This document shows, piece after piece, positions 34,339 to 44,170 of a DNA stretch of 64,000 nucleotides. Every line of letters begins with the position of its first letter. Positions within the stretch are counted from its first letter, which is position 1. Both the position numbers and the translations under genes were made by a program. This stretch comes from Anthoceros angustus. Its lineage: Eukaryota; Streptophyta; Anthocerotopsida; Anthocerotales; Anthocerotaceae. The notes beneath the pieces were generated by a model that made no database searches, was not told the origin of the DNA, and saw only the letters and a program-made list of their open reading frames with translations. The stretch covers positions 248,001 to 312,000 of the forward strand of contig VJWM01000134.1 of assembly GCA_010909165.1 (NCBI GenBank), given 5' to 3'.

Positions 34339-34965
34339 TCATAGAACTTGGGGTGGCGGATCCTGTGGACAGGTCGAGCTTCTTTCCATTGCCATCCTCA
34401 AATTCAGACTTTGCAGGAGTTCAGAAACTTGTCTGATGTCCTGTCTTATTTCCAGGGTGTACTGGATGGCGAAATCTATCGCAAGATCCAATTCTTCCAC
34501 TCTATTCCTGATAAGTTCTTGATTTGAGATAACCAATGACAGGGATTTCTCCACCCTGATAGCTGTAGCCAGAGATTTGTCAGTAATGCTCCGGCTGCTA
34601 CTTGGTGGGTGACTGAAGTCCGTATGTCTGGAATTTGCAGGCCTACAAACGGGTGGTGGATTCTCCTGGCGCTTGTATCTGAAGCCGTCAGGGTTTATCC
34701 CTCTCCTCAAACAGCGAGATTTGAACTCAGTGTCGACAGCTTGATTCCAATCGGGTTGTTGAGAAGGGGGCTTGTGAAGTCCACACCGTGAATGTTTATC
34801 TGCAAACTTCCGTAGCCAAAGATTAGCGTAGTCCTGTTCGTAGAGATCTGTAGCTTCTTCTCGAGACCAGTTGCGTGGTTGTTGTTGAGGGTATCTCCCT
34901 CCGCGACCACCTCGGCCTCTCTTGCTCAGATCCCTGTTAGGATTACGCGTCCTCGGCATTCTCAA
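34339..34965 (-). CDS. Leader ORF upstream of gag in the Copia element
   Basis: 208 codons, starting about 35 bp inside the 5' LTR, intact. The N-terminus is Arg/Gly-rich (RGRGGRGGRYPQQQPRN), like an RGG RNA-binding tract. A Trp/Tyr-containing segment follows, with EEATDLYEQDYANLWLRKFA, and then a helical C-terminal part (ELIRNRVEELDLAIDFAIQY). Copia elements normally have one gag-pol frame directly after the primer site, so a separate frame here is unusual. I do not recognise it. It could be an extra element-encoded protein or captured host coding sequence. Confidence 0.5.
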   Translation of the reverse strand: MRMPRTRNPNRDLSKRGRGGRGGRYPQQQPRNWSREEATDLYEQDYANLWLRKFADKHSRCGLHKPPSQQPDWNQAVDTEFKSRCLRRGINPDGFRYKRQENPPPVCRPANSRHTDFSHPPSSSRSITDKSLATAIRVEKSLSLVISNQELIRNRVEELDLAIDFAIQYTLEIRQDIRQVSELLQSLNLRMAMERSSTCPQDPPPQVL

Positions 34966-34999
34966 AGGACTTGATCAAGTAGCAGAGCATGAGGCTCGA

Positions 35000-35213
35000 T
35001 GTGAATTCTGGGCATGCCATGCGCGTTTGTGATCGAGGGGGAGCAGGCCGAGACTCGGATGCACAAAATTGATTAAGTGAATAAACAAATGTCTCAAGCA
35101 TGTTTTATACTAAACCCTAATATTGAAAGGATATAAAAGTAATTCTATATATGTCCAACCCTAACCAGACATAACTAACTTAAGCATAGTCCAGGGTTAA
35201 TCATAATTTAACA
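35000..35213 (-). repeat. Copia 5' LTR
   Basis: 214 bp, nearly identical to the two other LTR copies apart from several short gaps. Inside it (34999 downward) I do not see the usual TGGTATCAGAGC-type primer binding site; the first bases read TCGAGCCTCATGCTCTGCTA. Confidence 0.8.
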
Positions 35214-36466
35214 ACTTGGCCCTCTTCGCGGCCAATTCCTTCTCCGCTCTCCTCCTCTTCGGGTCCGGCGGAGGTGAGGGGGTCCTCGAGCTGGCTCTCT
35301 TTCCTCTCCGTGTAGGAGAGGACCGGCTCAGTGCGTTCTTGCCAATGCCCGCGGCACCTGCGGCGTCCCTCTCCGCTGGCTGCGACCTCGCTTCCGCCAT
35401 TATAGCGGCAGTGGTAACGGCGTAGGCACCGCTACTGGGACATTGGAGTCTGGCGCCTTCCGTTTGTTCCTGGTCACCCCCCTTGTCCGTCGGGGTTCGG
35501 CGGGTGGGACCGCCAGCCCTGGTCTCTGATGGCACCGGCTCAGTCAGTCGTTGCAGCAGCGGTGGCTCCGTGGGTGGCACGAGAAGGAGGGAAGCGGGAA
35601 TTGTTTCCCAGATTTCCCTTGGGGGGGAAGGGGTCCGTTCCAGGCGGATAGAATCCGGGATGCCTTCCCAGTCCTCCTCCTCTTGCGTCCGTCGCTTTTT
35701 GCTGGGCCGACTTCTCAGGTCCGATGCTGCCTCCTCGTGCTCTGCTTCTGGAAGGGTAACCCGCCCCCTCCGGAGAGCTCGCTCCTCTTCTCCTTCCTTT
35801 AGGAGGTCGAGATGTCTCCAGACATGCACAATGAACGGAGATAGGCCTGAGGGCGGAGGCCGTTCGCTTCGCAATTTCTGTGCCTCCTGCGCGATGCGGG
35901 CGTAAATGATTCGCCCCCAGTCCGCCCGCTTGCCCCTCATAAGAGCATGCAAAAACACCAGAAGGTTGTCACCCAAGTGATCAACCTTCGTGAGCATGTT
36001 CCAGTGGACAATTATCTTGGCCACTGCTCTCACCCGTCGGTCCAGGAGGTCCGACATCAACCAGCCATTCGAGGACCTCTGAGACCCGGGTCTCATCAGG
36101 GCGGCCCGGGCTGCTTCCACCTTGCCCCTCACCTTGAGGGGTTCTGGCACTACACCTCCCACTTCTGCCGCTGGGCGGTTGTAGACCGCCCAAAGGACCT
36201 CCACAGTCCAACGCCTCGGGTCCTCCCTCAGGCTCTTCGAGCGGACTGTTTTGCTCGCCACCGCCCAGCATCTTCCGGGCATACTCCCGGACCAGGGCTA
36301 CGCTGTCATAGGTCCAAGTGGCCTGGAAGACGTCGAGGTGCCACTCCTGCACCAGATCGGCCGCCTCCTCCAGCCAAGGACCAAAGTCCGGGTACCGCTT
36401 GGTGACGATGTTGCGCTCCACCAAGTGCCATGGTTCCCATTGCTCCATCGCCTTCTTGGGACCCAT
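35214..36466 (-). pseudogene. N-terminal part of the gene split by the Copia element
   Basis: Starts at MGPKKAMEQWEPWHLVERNI (36466) and has a region with EEAADLVQEWHLDVFQATWT. A frame change at about 36200-36290 follows, then 36282-35197 with WTVEVLWAVYNRP, then VDHLGDNLLVFLHALMRGKR and ADWGRIIYARIAQEAQKL. The last part recalls the putative plant transposon protein domain found in many plant gag-like genes. After that come acidic and basic low-complexity stretches and a Lys/Arg helix broken by the LTR at 35213. Together with 26917-24910 the original would be about 1,000 residues. Function unknown; a transposon-derived protein is likeliest. Confidence 0.5.
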
Positions 36467-37104
36467 GGAGACACGCCGCTGCTTCTGGGGTTGCGGAGGG
36501 TCTGGTTGGGCTGTTCGCCGCGGCGCTCCTGAGCTCCTGCGAGGTCGACGCGTCGGGCTGAATAGCAGATCGCCGAAGCTGCGCTCGAGTTCGGGGAGAG
36601 AAGACGCCAGAGAGCGGGGTGCCGGAGCGCGAAAGAATGGAAGACTGTCGCCGAGTAGCCTGGAAAGATAGTCTCCGCGGTGCTGGGTGTGGAGGGTATT
36701 CGTCGCGCGGGAAGACGTCCTGCCACTGACGATAACTGCCAGCGTCCTGCATCGAGTACTGCAACTTCACGCCCGCCGCCTTCTTGGCGCTGTCCTTGGG
36801 TCGTGGTTACCTGCCAATAACGGTCGCTGACACTCCGCGGCCCCAGTCTGCTGCATGTCTGTCATCCACTCAGTACCGTCCCCGTGTCCCACTTGCCAAT
36901 TACGCCCCAAGTTCACCCCGCTGGTTATTCCACCGTCGGACTTACCTTAGTCCACTCCTGAATTACTCCGGCATTAAGTCCGAAGTACCTGTCGTTGTCC
37001 GGCGGACTCCCTTTCCTCCGTTGCCCTCGGGTCCGCTCCGCTTTATTTGTCTTCCCTCCGCTTTATTTCCACACGCAAAACACTAAACAAACAAAAAAAA
37101 ACTC
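36467..37104. other. Region upstream of the split gene
   Basis: GC-rich, giving way to AT-rich near 37040-37130 with poly-A and poly-G runs. Short frames on both strands; no recognised gene. The 5' region or promoter of the minus-strand gene may lie here. Confidence 0.3.
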
Positions 37105-38506
37105 CTAATTCCTTCTTAAAGGGGGGGAGTCTACCATTTTCCCTTGTCCACAACACCCTTCCATGTACATTATCTCTCCCAACCGCTGCATGATGTCTGA
37201 TCTTGCTGCTGCATTTTTGACCTTCTGTAGGAGATTTCTCAAGCACGCTCTCTGCACAAGCCAAAGGCACAAGAAGACTAACATGTCTGGACCAAAAGTC
37301 TGCTTGATTGCATTTATTTCTGCTTGGCAGTCGTCCACCAAAAACGCATTTGGTTGCTACATGGGAGCAACCTCACATGCCTTATCTCGCAGCACCTGTA
37401 GCCATCTTGCTATACTTGCTGCATCGGCATCTCTGCATATCACCCAAGCAACGAGCAAGCCATTCATGTGGTAAACACCAAGAGACTAATCAGCTGAAAC
37501 TGCCATTTATTGAGACCAAACGTCGTATCCATAGCCACAAGAGAGTTATGACCCCACTTTACCAACATTTCTAGCATAAACGGTGTCTGCACACCAAGAA
37601 TGAAAGTGTCTGCAGCATAAAGAAGAGGCTGTACTATCTGTACAGGGTAGAAAACTAAGTTAGTGTGAAGGTCTATCCATATACGCATACAGTCTGCATC
37701 TTGCACATGAAGTTCATAGGTTCGAGACTTCACTTCTGTCTCCATATTCTGAACATCCTTGGGACTCAGGTATTCATCCCTTGTAAACTTGTAGGTTGGA
37801 TCTGCTCGTCGTTTGGCATGAACTTCCTCTTCGTGATCAACCATGATTTGCATCTTTGTCAACTTGCACAACAATTTATCAATGACCCATGTCGTTTGGC
37901 ATCAGATAAAAAAGCAGCGAGCCTGGGAGGATGAGGTTCAGTACCAGGCATTAGATCACCGTGACAGTACTCACCCGTTGCATCAATGTGAAAACCGTGA
38001 CGAATTCTCAGCTCTGGGACCTCAGGCCACCTGAGCAATATGGTGGCATAAAACTGGAATTGGCACCCTCTCTTGATGCTGGCTTTCGCCCTTCTTGAGC
38101 CAGGACCTGTCTTTGGCCTCAGTGATGGATCCACAAAGCTGGAGGGTTTAGCACATTGACCTCGACGGTCAGTTGGTCCATATTGACAATGATACACCAC
38201 ACATTCAGATACTTGTGTGGGCCTTATAACATTCTTGGGAGCTTCCTTCGAAATCCAATGATACAGCTTGTTGAAATTTGTCGGGAACCTAGCGCTTTGT
38301 GCTTCCCCTTCCACGAAATCCACCACCCGACAAGTTGGAATGTAGGCCCTAAGCACTTGTTCCTGAACTTTCTTCCGCCCACATTCATGAGTGCCCGGCG
38401 CCCACGACAAGGCTTCTTTGGCAAATGCACCATCTGGTGGCGTCTGCACCACCAAGTCTCGGAGCTTCTCATCCGGACAGCAAGCGATACTGATCATGGT
38501 TTCCAA
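37105..38506 (-). pseudogene. Mutator-like (MULE) transposase
   Basis: Three minus-strand frames follow one another. 38506-37859 is the N-terminal DNA-binding-like part with Cys/His clusters (CVVYHCQYGP, HGFHIDATGEYCHG). 37874-37464 leads into the catalytic core, with the first Asp in VAMDTTFGLNKWQFQLISLL. 37341-37105 has VDDCQAEINAIKQTFGPDML and LCLWLVQRACLRNLL. These match the MULE transposase domain (D..TFG.N, VDD...E..A, C.WH-type motif with Leu-Val here). A frameshift near 37460 and loss of the C-terminal SWIM finger make it inactive. It acts in the nucleus on element ends; no terminal inverted repeats were recognised. Confidence 0.75.
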
Positions 38507-38837
38507 TGTTCGAGCGCGTAGAAAATCCCATAGCCGTAAACGCGTTCAAGTTCCCTTTGAGCGCACTTAATATTCAGTCAGGGGAGATTGAGCAGTCACG
38601 GGTAGGGCAGCCGGCCGGGCGGTGAGGCAGGCAGGAGATAACGGGCCGTGCTTGCCCGGGCGCGCGTTCGGTGTGCAGGCAGGCCTCGGTCCGGTTTGAT
38701 GTGTGTAAGAGAGAGAGAGCCACAAGGACGGGGCTCAACGGTCGAGGTCTGTCGTCCTTTGTCATCAATGGTTTGTGAAGAATAGGCTACGGCCGTTTTT
38801 ACAAGAAGAGTCTCGTTTACATTTTTTTATATTAAAA
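38507..38837. other. No gene seen
   Basis: Contains a GC-rich patch (ccggccgggcgg) and the word tttttacaagaagagtct at 38796-38813, which recurs at 40821-40838. The two copies flank the chimeric segment between them. Confidence 0.4.
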
Positions 38838-39350
38838 AATATCTTGAGATTTTCTTCTAAAGGAAAAAAAGAGTTTCCAGCCCCCACCCTAGAATTATTT
38901 CCCGAGTGCGGACCTGCCCATATGGACACGGAACCCGAGGGCGCCCGTGTTGGGCGAATGGTGGGCCCCACTACTTAGTAGTGGGCATGCGCATGTTGAA
39001 TGGCCTCTGGCCGCCGGAACACGACCGTGCGATGAACCCTCTGGCAGGCACTGGAAGGTGGGCCCCACTTAACCGAGGACAATACATATGTACAGTACAT
39101 ACTTGTAGCTACCGTAAACGGCCGAACTGAACAAAACGGAAACGCATGGGAAACGCTGACGTACATGATGGGAAAGGTTCCCCAACACGTCTCTGGTCCA
39201 CGTCTTCCTACGCGTCGCTCTTCAGCTACATCATGCAGCAATCTGCTCTCATTTGGAGGAGGCTTTTCAACGATTTGGGAGGAGCTCGAGGCGAGGTTAA
39301 GACTTCAGCGGAGTAAACAGCATCGCGGTGAGGAGAGGAGAGAGATCAGG

Positions 39351-39554
39351 ATGTGTCTTCCCATCAAGATCCTCCGAGGAGGCGGTCGCTACCACCAGGG
39401 AGAGCTGCCGCATCCTCGGCGTCATGATGTTACTAATTCGCCTCATTTGCCTGATTTTCCTGTTTGGACTGCTCCGCCTCCATCGAGCTTTGCTGCCAGC
39501 TCCCAGATGCCATCTGTGATCTCCCAGGTGCGATCTGTGAATCCTTTCTCTTGA
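39351..39554 (+). pseudogene. Altered copy of the His-rich small gene
   Basis: Shares the start MCLPI and the GGGRYHQG motif with 43299-43556, then has unrelated text without the His/Gly repeats. Same upstream sequence as the other copy, so it may still be transcribed. Confidence 0.35.
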
Positions 39555-39826
39555 TACCCATCTTCTCAATCAAGGCTTTCTCATGCTGTTCTTCGTGCGT
39601 GAGCTCACTCGACTTCGACTGCCTGCTGGATGATCTTCAGTGAGTCAAGGGCGGCAGGGAGATGCAAATAACAGCCTTGTCTGGACAAAGCACAAGGCAA
39701 ATTAAGTTCCCTCGGCTGTGGCGGTTACTTGTTGTGGACTCCAAGGCTTGTCAATGTGAGTGCTTGATTTGAACATCACGGGTAGGGTTGTGACTGGACT
39801 TATAGGGATGATTGTAGGCTGATACG

Positions 39827-40213
39827 TTGGAGATCGACTACACCTTAGTACTGAGCTCCTTCAGCTTCGAATAAATCTCTGGACCTTGAGGGTGGTTGTT
39901 GTCACGGGAGATAGACTACACCTTAGCACTGAGCTCCTTTACCTTCGAATAAATCTCTGGACCTTGAGGGTGGTTGTTGTCACCTACCATGAATGTGTGC
40001 ACCTGCCCCTCGTACTCCATCCAGCTCTGGCCGGTTTTCTTACACGCGTCAGCAGAGTCTCGGGAGTCCTCGATCTACATTGCCTTATCCCATAGTTGAG
40101 CATGGGCATAAATGACTTGACACAAGCACGTATGCTGCGCCCTTCGATGGTCCCAACTTGATTGCCTGCTGAAAGGCTTGCTATCCCAGCTCTACGTGGA
40201 TGTACTTTCTTGT
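39827..40213 (-). pseudogene. 3' fragment of PPR gene 1
   Basis: Copy of the last roughly 100 codons of PPR gene 1 (E-domain end and stop region), with the internal 70-bp tandem doubling. It ends abruptly at the word ggatgtactttct, followed directly by sequence from the Cdc14-like gene. Confidence 0.7.
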
Positions 40214-40262
40214 TATGTCAGGAGTTTGAACATCTGGATGGCCTCAGTAAAATAGCTGAGGT
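40214..40262 (+). pseudogene. Captured exon 4 piece of the Cdc14-like gene
   Basis: About 50 bp, including the intron acceptor (tgttatgtcag) and the start of exon 4, which codes for EFEHLDGL.KIA. It matches 52461-52420 of the gene on the minus strand at 52 kb but is inverted relative to it. It is fused between PPR and hAT sequence and reads in frame with both neighbours in one ORF (40162-40437). Confidence 0.7.
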
Positions 40263-40269
40263 TCTGCAT

Positions 40270-40632
40270 TATTCTAAACCGGTCTGGATTGAAGTACAAA
40301 GGATTGAGTTTTTTAGGTTTAAAACCATGGCTAGAAAGGAATGGCCAGGACAAACCATGCAAACTGCTTGGAGCAAAATTTTCACAAAAGATACGTTTAT
40401 GCTTCTGTGGCAAAACTTAGCAAAGATTGATGAATGAGTGTTAGTTCAATGCACCAATACGGCTTGTTGCGAAAGTGGGTTTATTAGTGCTCAAAATCGA
40501 ATGAAGGGAAAATATCACAGCAATTTACAGATTGAACACCTCCAAACTATTATGATACTTCACATTGACAGCTGCAAGAAGATAAGAGGATTTCAAACTA
40601 TTCGACAATGCGATGAAACTTTGAACGGATAA
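40270..40632 (+). pseudogene. hAT-type transposase C-terminus
   Basis: Continuous frame with a single TGA (40435-40437). The text after the stop, NTACCESGFISAQNRMKGKY followed by LQIEHLQTIMILHID, matches the hAT dimerisation region (in many families S..CERGFS..N.IK....L....L..L..I). Upstream, WSKIFTKDTFMLLWQNLAKI fits the segment before it. Catalytic parts are missing. The ORF fuses with captured PPR and Cdc14 pieces at its 5' side. Confidence 0.65.
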
Positions 40633-40917
40633 GAAAAAATTCAGGCATATTTTTGCAGGCCATACAAATAGGTAGTCTTAAAGCATGGGCGATGTGCATG
40701 CTATTCCGGATAATGTTTATATCTTCTGACAATGTATTTTTGAGTAGCGGGTATAGTTTCACATAATCGCAAGGGAAAATTGAGCCCTTTTTTATTTAAA
40801 ACTGGCTTTAGGCCTTCACGTTTTTACAAGAAGAGTCTGGTTGAGTAATAGCACTGGTGAAATAAAGTAGAAAGGTGAAAAGTTAAAAGAGATAAAAAAA
40901 TTAATTAGTTGCTGCCC
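40633..40917. other. AT-rich spacer
   Basis: No gene. Holds the second copy of tttttacaagaagagtct (40821-40838). Confidence 0.4.
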
Positions 40918-41505
40918 TGTTATGAAGATGCATGTGTTGCATGCTTCATGCAATCTCCTATTAGAAAGGAATTGCTACAGCCACTAATGAAGAGCTACCT
41001 AGAGAGGATTCTTAGTGATCAGTGGTATGTAAGAATCCCCTGAGTTAATAGCTGCCTAGTTGAGGTTAGGCTGCGGGATCTATAAGGGCTACAGCAAGGG
41101 CTTTGAATAGGATATACTCACTCATGAGAGAGCAGGCAAGTGCACTGCAAGCCTTGTGTTGAGAGAGTTGTAGAGAGCTTAGCCAGTAAGCTTGTCGTGG
41201 AGTCAAGGGTAGTAGCTAGTTAGGTGTAGATAGCAGCCAGTTGGGTGACTCCATCATTGTATTCTATAAAGAGCAACACCTCGAGGAGGTGGTCTGCGAG
41301 TCGTCAATAGACGGCAGGCTACTTCGAGCCTAGTGTTGTGTCGCGAGGTTGAGAGCGCTGAAAATCGTGCAAGTCTCTTGTGGAGTGAATTGGCGAGGTC
41401 CTAGACTGCTGGCAAGCTAGCACTTGTCGCTTCCTTACTGGCTGCATAGTGAGGGCGTTACTTTGCGGTATTAGAGCGTAGTCCATTCCTCCGAGTGACT
41501 AGAGA

Positions 41506-42712
41506 GTGCACAAGATGGTCAATAAGAAGCGCAAGGAGATGCTGAAGAAGCAGCAGTCTCCCACCAATCATCCACCTCAACCGCCTGAAGATTCATCATC
41601 TTCAATAGAAGAGGAAGTGAGAGTGCCGCCTGAGAACACAGCAGGCCCATCTGAGGAGAAGTCAAAAGACTGGAAGAAACAGCTGGTGGAAGTGCTTTAT
41701 CAAGTTCTTCTAGGTGTCTTGGAAGATGTGATGACCTCAAGAAACAAGGCGAAGACGAATCCAGAGCCCACATCTCAATAAGGCAAAGATGCGGAAGATC
41801 AACAACAAGAAATTTTTCCAGCAAATTCAGCAGGCATCTTCAAAGTGGCTCCAAAGTCGAGCATGGAATTAGCTCTTCTAGATAAGTATGAGGGAGAAAG
41901 AGATGCATGAAATTAGCTCTATTAGATAAGTACGAGGGAAAAAGAGATGCATGAAATTAGCTCTACCAGATAAGTATGAGGGAGAAAGAGATCTCCAAGT
42001 TATTAATTCTTGGATCTATTATGTCGAAACTTATCTTGCCTCATCTGGTCTTGAGTTCCAGTATTACTTGGGTGCTGTTGGTAACTTCCTGAAGGGCTAT
42101 GCTTTGGTCTGGTGGGAGAATTATGGTGCTAATGTTGCCCAGGGTAACCGAGCACATAGCATCATAGATAGGGCATCTTTCAAAGAAGCCCTCAAAAGCA
42201 GTTCCAACCTACGAATGCTTCACGCATGAGTAGACAACAGCTTGACAATATCAAGCAGACAAGTACTTGCGAGAATATGTAAGTACCTTCAGTGAAGCTA
42301 TCATGCATTGTACTTCTACAACTATGAGTGAAGAGAAGCTATCATGCATTGTACAACTGTGAGTGAAGATGATAAGCTGCACTACTTCATGGCTGGTTTG
42401 AAGGATTGGGCTGCTAACAGAATTGAGTTATATAGTCCAACTACGTTGGCAGAGGCCATTACAGCAACAGATGTCATTCCAGATACGTTTCATTCTAGTA
42501 CATCCAACTCCTCCAGAAGATTTCGAGGCAATATCCATATCGGTATTCTCAGACTAGAGGAAGTTCTAGTAGTGCTGGCAGAGAAGCTGCCAAGGACATT
42601 GGCGGAAATGGAATTGCAAGAGGTTCAAGAGGAAATTTCCGTGGAAGAAATCAAGGAGCGTGCAGAGGCCGCGAAGCTCAGAGAACAGTTACGATGGGTT
42701 CTCGAAAAGTAG
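41506..42712 (+). pseudogene. Ty3-type gag
   Basis: The start frame 41506-41781 is polar and Pro/Glu-rich. The capsid region at 41951-42229 shows KYEGERDLQVINSWIYYVET, YLASSG and KGYALVWWENYG. Then 42344-42712 gives EDDKLHYFMAGLKDWAANRI and PTTLAEAITA. This series (W...VE.YL, L.G.A..WW, YF..GL, A...A) is the retrotransposon gag domain. Frames are broken at 41782-41950 and 42230-42343. The last codons run into VVCYSCG, the first half of a zinc knuckle, exactly where the sequence switches to LTR. Confidence 0.75.
41867..41990 (+). repeat. 44-bp triplication inside gag
   Basis: Three tandem copies of a 44-bp unit beginning ttagctct and containing gataagta.gaggga.aaagagat. Because 44 is not a multiple of three, the triplication itself shifts the gag frame. 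Confidence 0.85.
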
Positions 42713-42834
42713 TTTGCTATTCTTGTGGAGTGAATTGACAAGGTCCTAAACCGCTAGTAAGCCAGCACTTGTCGCTTCCGTACTTACTGGCTGCGTAGTG
42801 AGGGCATTAGTGGTTGACACTTTTTCATAGTGGT

Positions 42835-44170
42835 TTGAGATTTTCTTTTAAAGGAAAAAAGGACTTCCAGTCCCCACCCTAGAATTATTTCCCGAGTGCT
42901 GAGCGGGAACCCGAGGGCGCTTGGGCGAATGGTGGGCCCCACTGCTTAGGGGCCATGCGCATTCTAAGTGGCCTTTGGCCGCGGGAACACGACCCTGCGA
43001 TGAACCCTGCCTAGAAGGTGGGCCCCCTTTAACCGAGGGCAATACATACTTGTCACGGCCGTAAACGGCCAAACTGATCAAAACGGATATGCATGGGAAA
43101 CCCTGAAGTGCATGATCGAAAAGGTTCCCCGACACGTCACTGGTCCGCGTCTTCCTACGCGTCGCTCTTCAACTACATCATCTAACAATCTGCTCTCCAT
43201 TTGGAGGAGGCTTTTCCACGATTTGGGAGGAGCTCGAGGCGAGGTTAAGACTTCAGCGGAGTAAACAGCATTGCGGCGAGCAGAGGAGAGAGATCAAGAT
43301 GTGTCTTCCCATCATGGAACTCTGGGGAGGCGGTCGCTACCACCAGGGACACCCGCGCCCCGGGCTGTGGACTTGGGGGCCAGCGCCCCCTCACCTTCAT
43401 GGTCCTCCTTTGCACCATCCTCACCACCATCCCTCGCCGCACCACTTCGGAGGTCCTGGTCATCTCGCAGGCCCAGGGCACTTCGGCGGGCCACATCACG
43501 GCGGGCCACATCACGGCGGTCCCCATCACGGCGGTCCTCACCACCACCATCACTGAGAATAGGTGCGATCTGTGAATCCTTCCTCTTGATACCCATCTTC
43601 TCAATCAAGGCTTTCTCATGCTGGTCTTCGTACCTGAGCTCACTCGACGTCGACTGCCTGCTGGATGATCTTCAGTGAGTCAAGGGCGGCAGGGAGATGC
43701 AATTAACAGCCTTGTCAGGACAAAGCGCAAGGCAAATTAAGTTCCCTCGGCTGTGGCGGTTACTTGTTGTGGACTGCAAGGCTTGTCACCATGAGTGCTT
43801 GATTTGAACATCACGGGTAGGGTTGTGACAGGACTTATAGGGATGATTGTAGGCTGATACGTTGGAGATAGACTACAACTTAGCACTGAGCTCCTTCAGC
43901 TTCGAATAAATCTCTGGACCTTGAGGGAGGTTGTTGTCACCTACCATGAATGTGTGCAACTGCCCCTCGTGCTCCATCCAGCTCTGGCCGGTTTTCTTAC
44001 ACGCGTCAGCAGAGTCTCGGGAGTCCTCGATCTCCATTGCCTTATCCCACAGTTGAGCATGGGCATAAATGTTTGACATAAGCACGTATGCTGCGCCCTT
44101 CGATGGTCCCAACTTGATTGCCTGCTGAAAGGCTTGCTCTCCCAGCTCTACGTGGATGTACTTTCTGCAG
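42835..44170. repeat. Parent copy of the segmental duplication
   Basis: This copy adjoins the complete PPR gene 1, so it is the likely source of 38838-40213. It holds the intergenic region, the His-rich gene and the PPR 3' end. Confidence 0.75.
43299..43556 (+). CDS. Small His/Gly/Pro-rich protein
   Basis: 85 codons from an ATG in good context (gatcaagatgtg). After MCLPIMELWGGGRYHQG the protein is almost entirely His, Gly and Pro. It has a GPHHG-type repeat made by a 12-bp-like period (cacggcgggcca, cacggcggtccc) and ends in a run of five His before a TGA. No signal peptide. Such His-rich tracts can bind metals or form condensates, which is inference only. Its 3' part lies tail-to-tail with PPR gene 1, about 315 bp away. 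The upstream 400 bp are shared with the altered copy at 39351. It may be a real small gene or a satellite-driven frame. Confidence 0.4.
   Translation: MCLPIMELWGGGRYHQGHPRPGLWTWGPAPPHLHGPPLHHPHHHPSPHHFGGPGHLAGPGHFGGPHHGGPHHGGPHHGGPHHHHH

Larger units (their letters stand above)
28673..35213 (-). mobile_element. Ty1/Copia LTR retrotransposon, about 6.5 kb
   Basis: Minus-strand order from right to left: 5' LTR, leader ORF (34965-34339), gag (33848-33141), zinc knuckle and protease (33066-32645), integrase (32718-31429), reverse transcriptase (30704-30258), RNase H (about 29940-29562), 650 bp without a clear sense gene, polypurine tract, 3' LTR. Integrase before reverse transcriptase is the Copia order. 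Several frameshifts and a degraded integrase-RT junction (30710-31430) make it defective. It sits in the minus-strand coiled-coil gene with a probable 5-bp target duplication, and the host frame can be followed on both sides. Confidence 0.85.
38838..40213. repeat. Truncated copy of the 42.8-44.2 kb region
   Basis: Matches 42835-44170 from ttgagattttctt to ggatgtactttct. It covers the intergenic sequence, the 5' part of the His-rich gene and the last 300 bp of PPR gene 1. Inside it a 70-bp piece around gttggagat..ctctgg is tandemly doubled (39826-39965). The middle (39385-39530) is not homologous to the other copy. Confidence 0.8.
40918..42812 (+). mobile_element. Ty3-type LTR retrotransposon remnant
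   Basis: A probable 5' LTR (40918-41461, TG start, TATA-like tctataaagagc near 41263) is followed by tgcggtattagagc (41464-41477), a good match to the tRNA-Met primer binding site TGGTATCAGAGC. Gag pieces follow to 42712. At 42722 the interior jumps to a second copy of the LTR end (matching 41376-41461), so pol and most of the 3' LTR are deleted. Confidence 0.6.

Noticed and set aside
43530-43556. Terminal five-His run as a sign of vector or tagged sequence
   Set aside because: It is the end of a natural His/Gly/Pro repeat and is flanked by duplicated plant sequence; no vector features.
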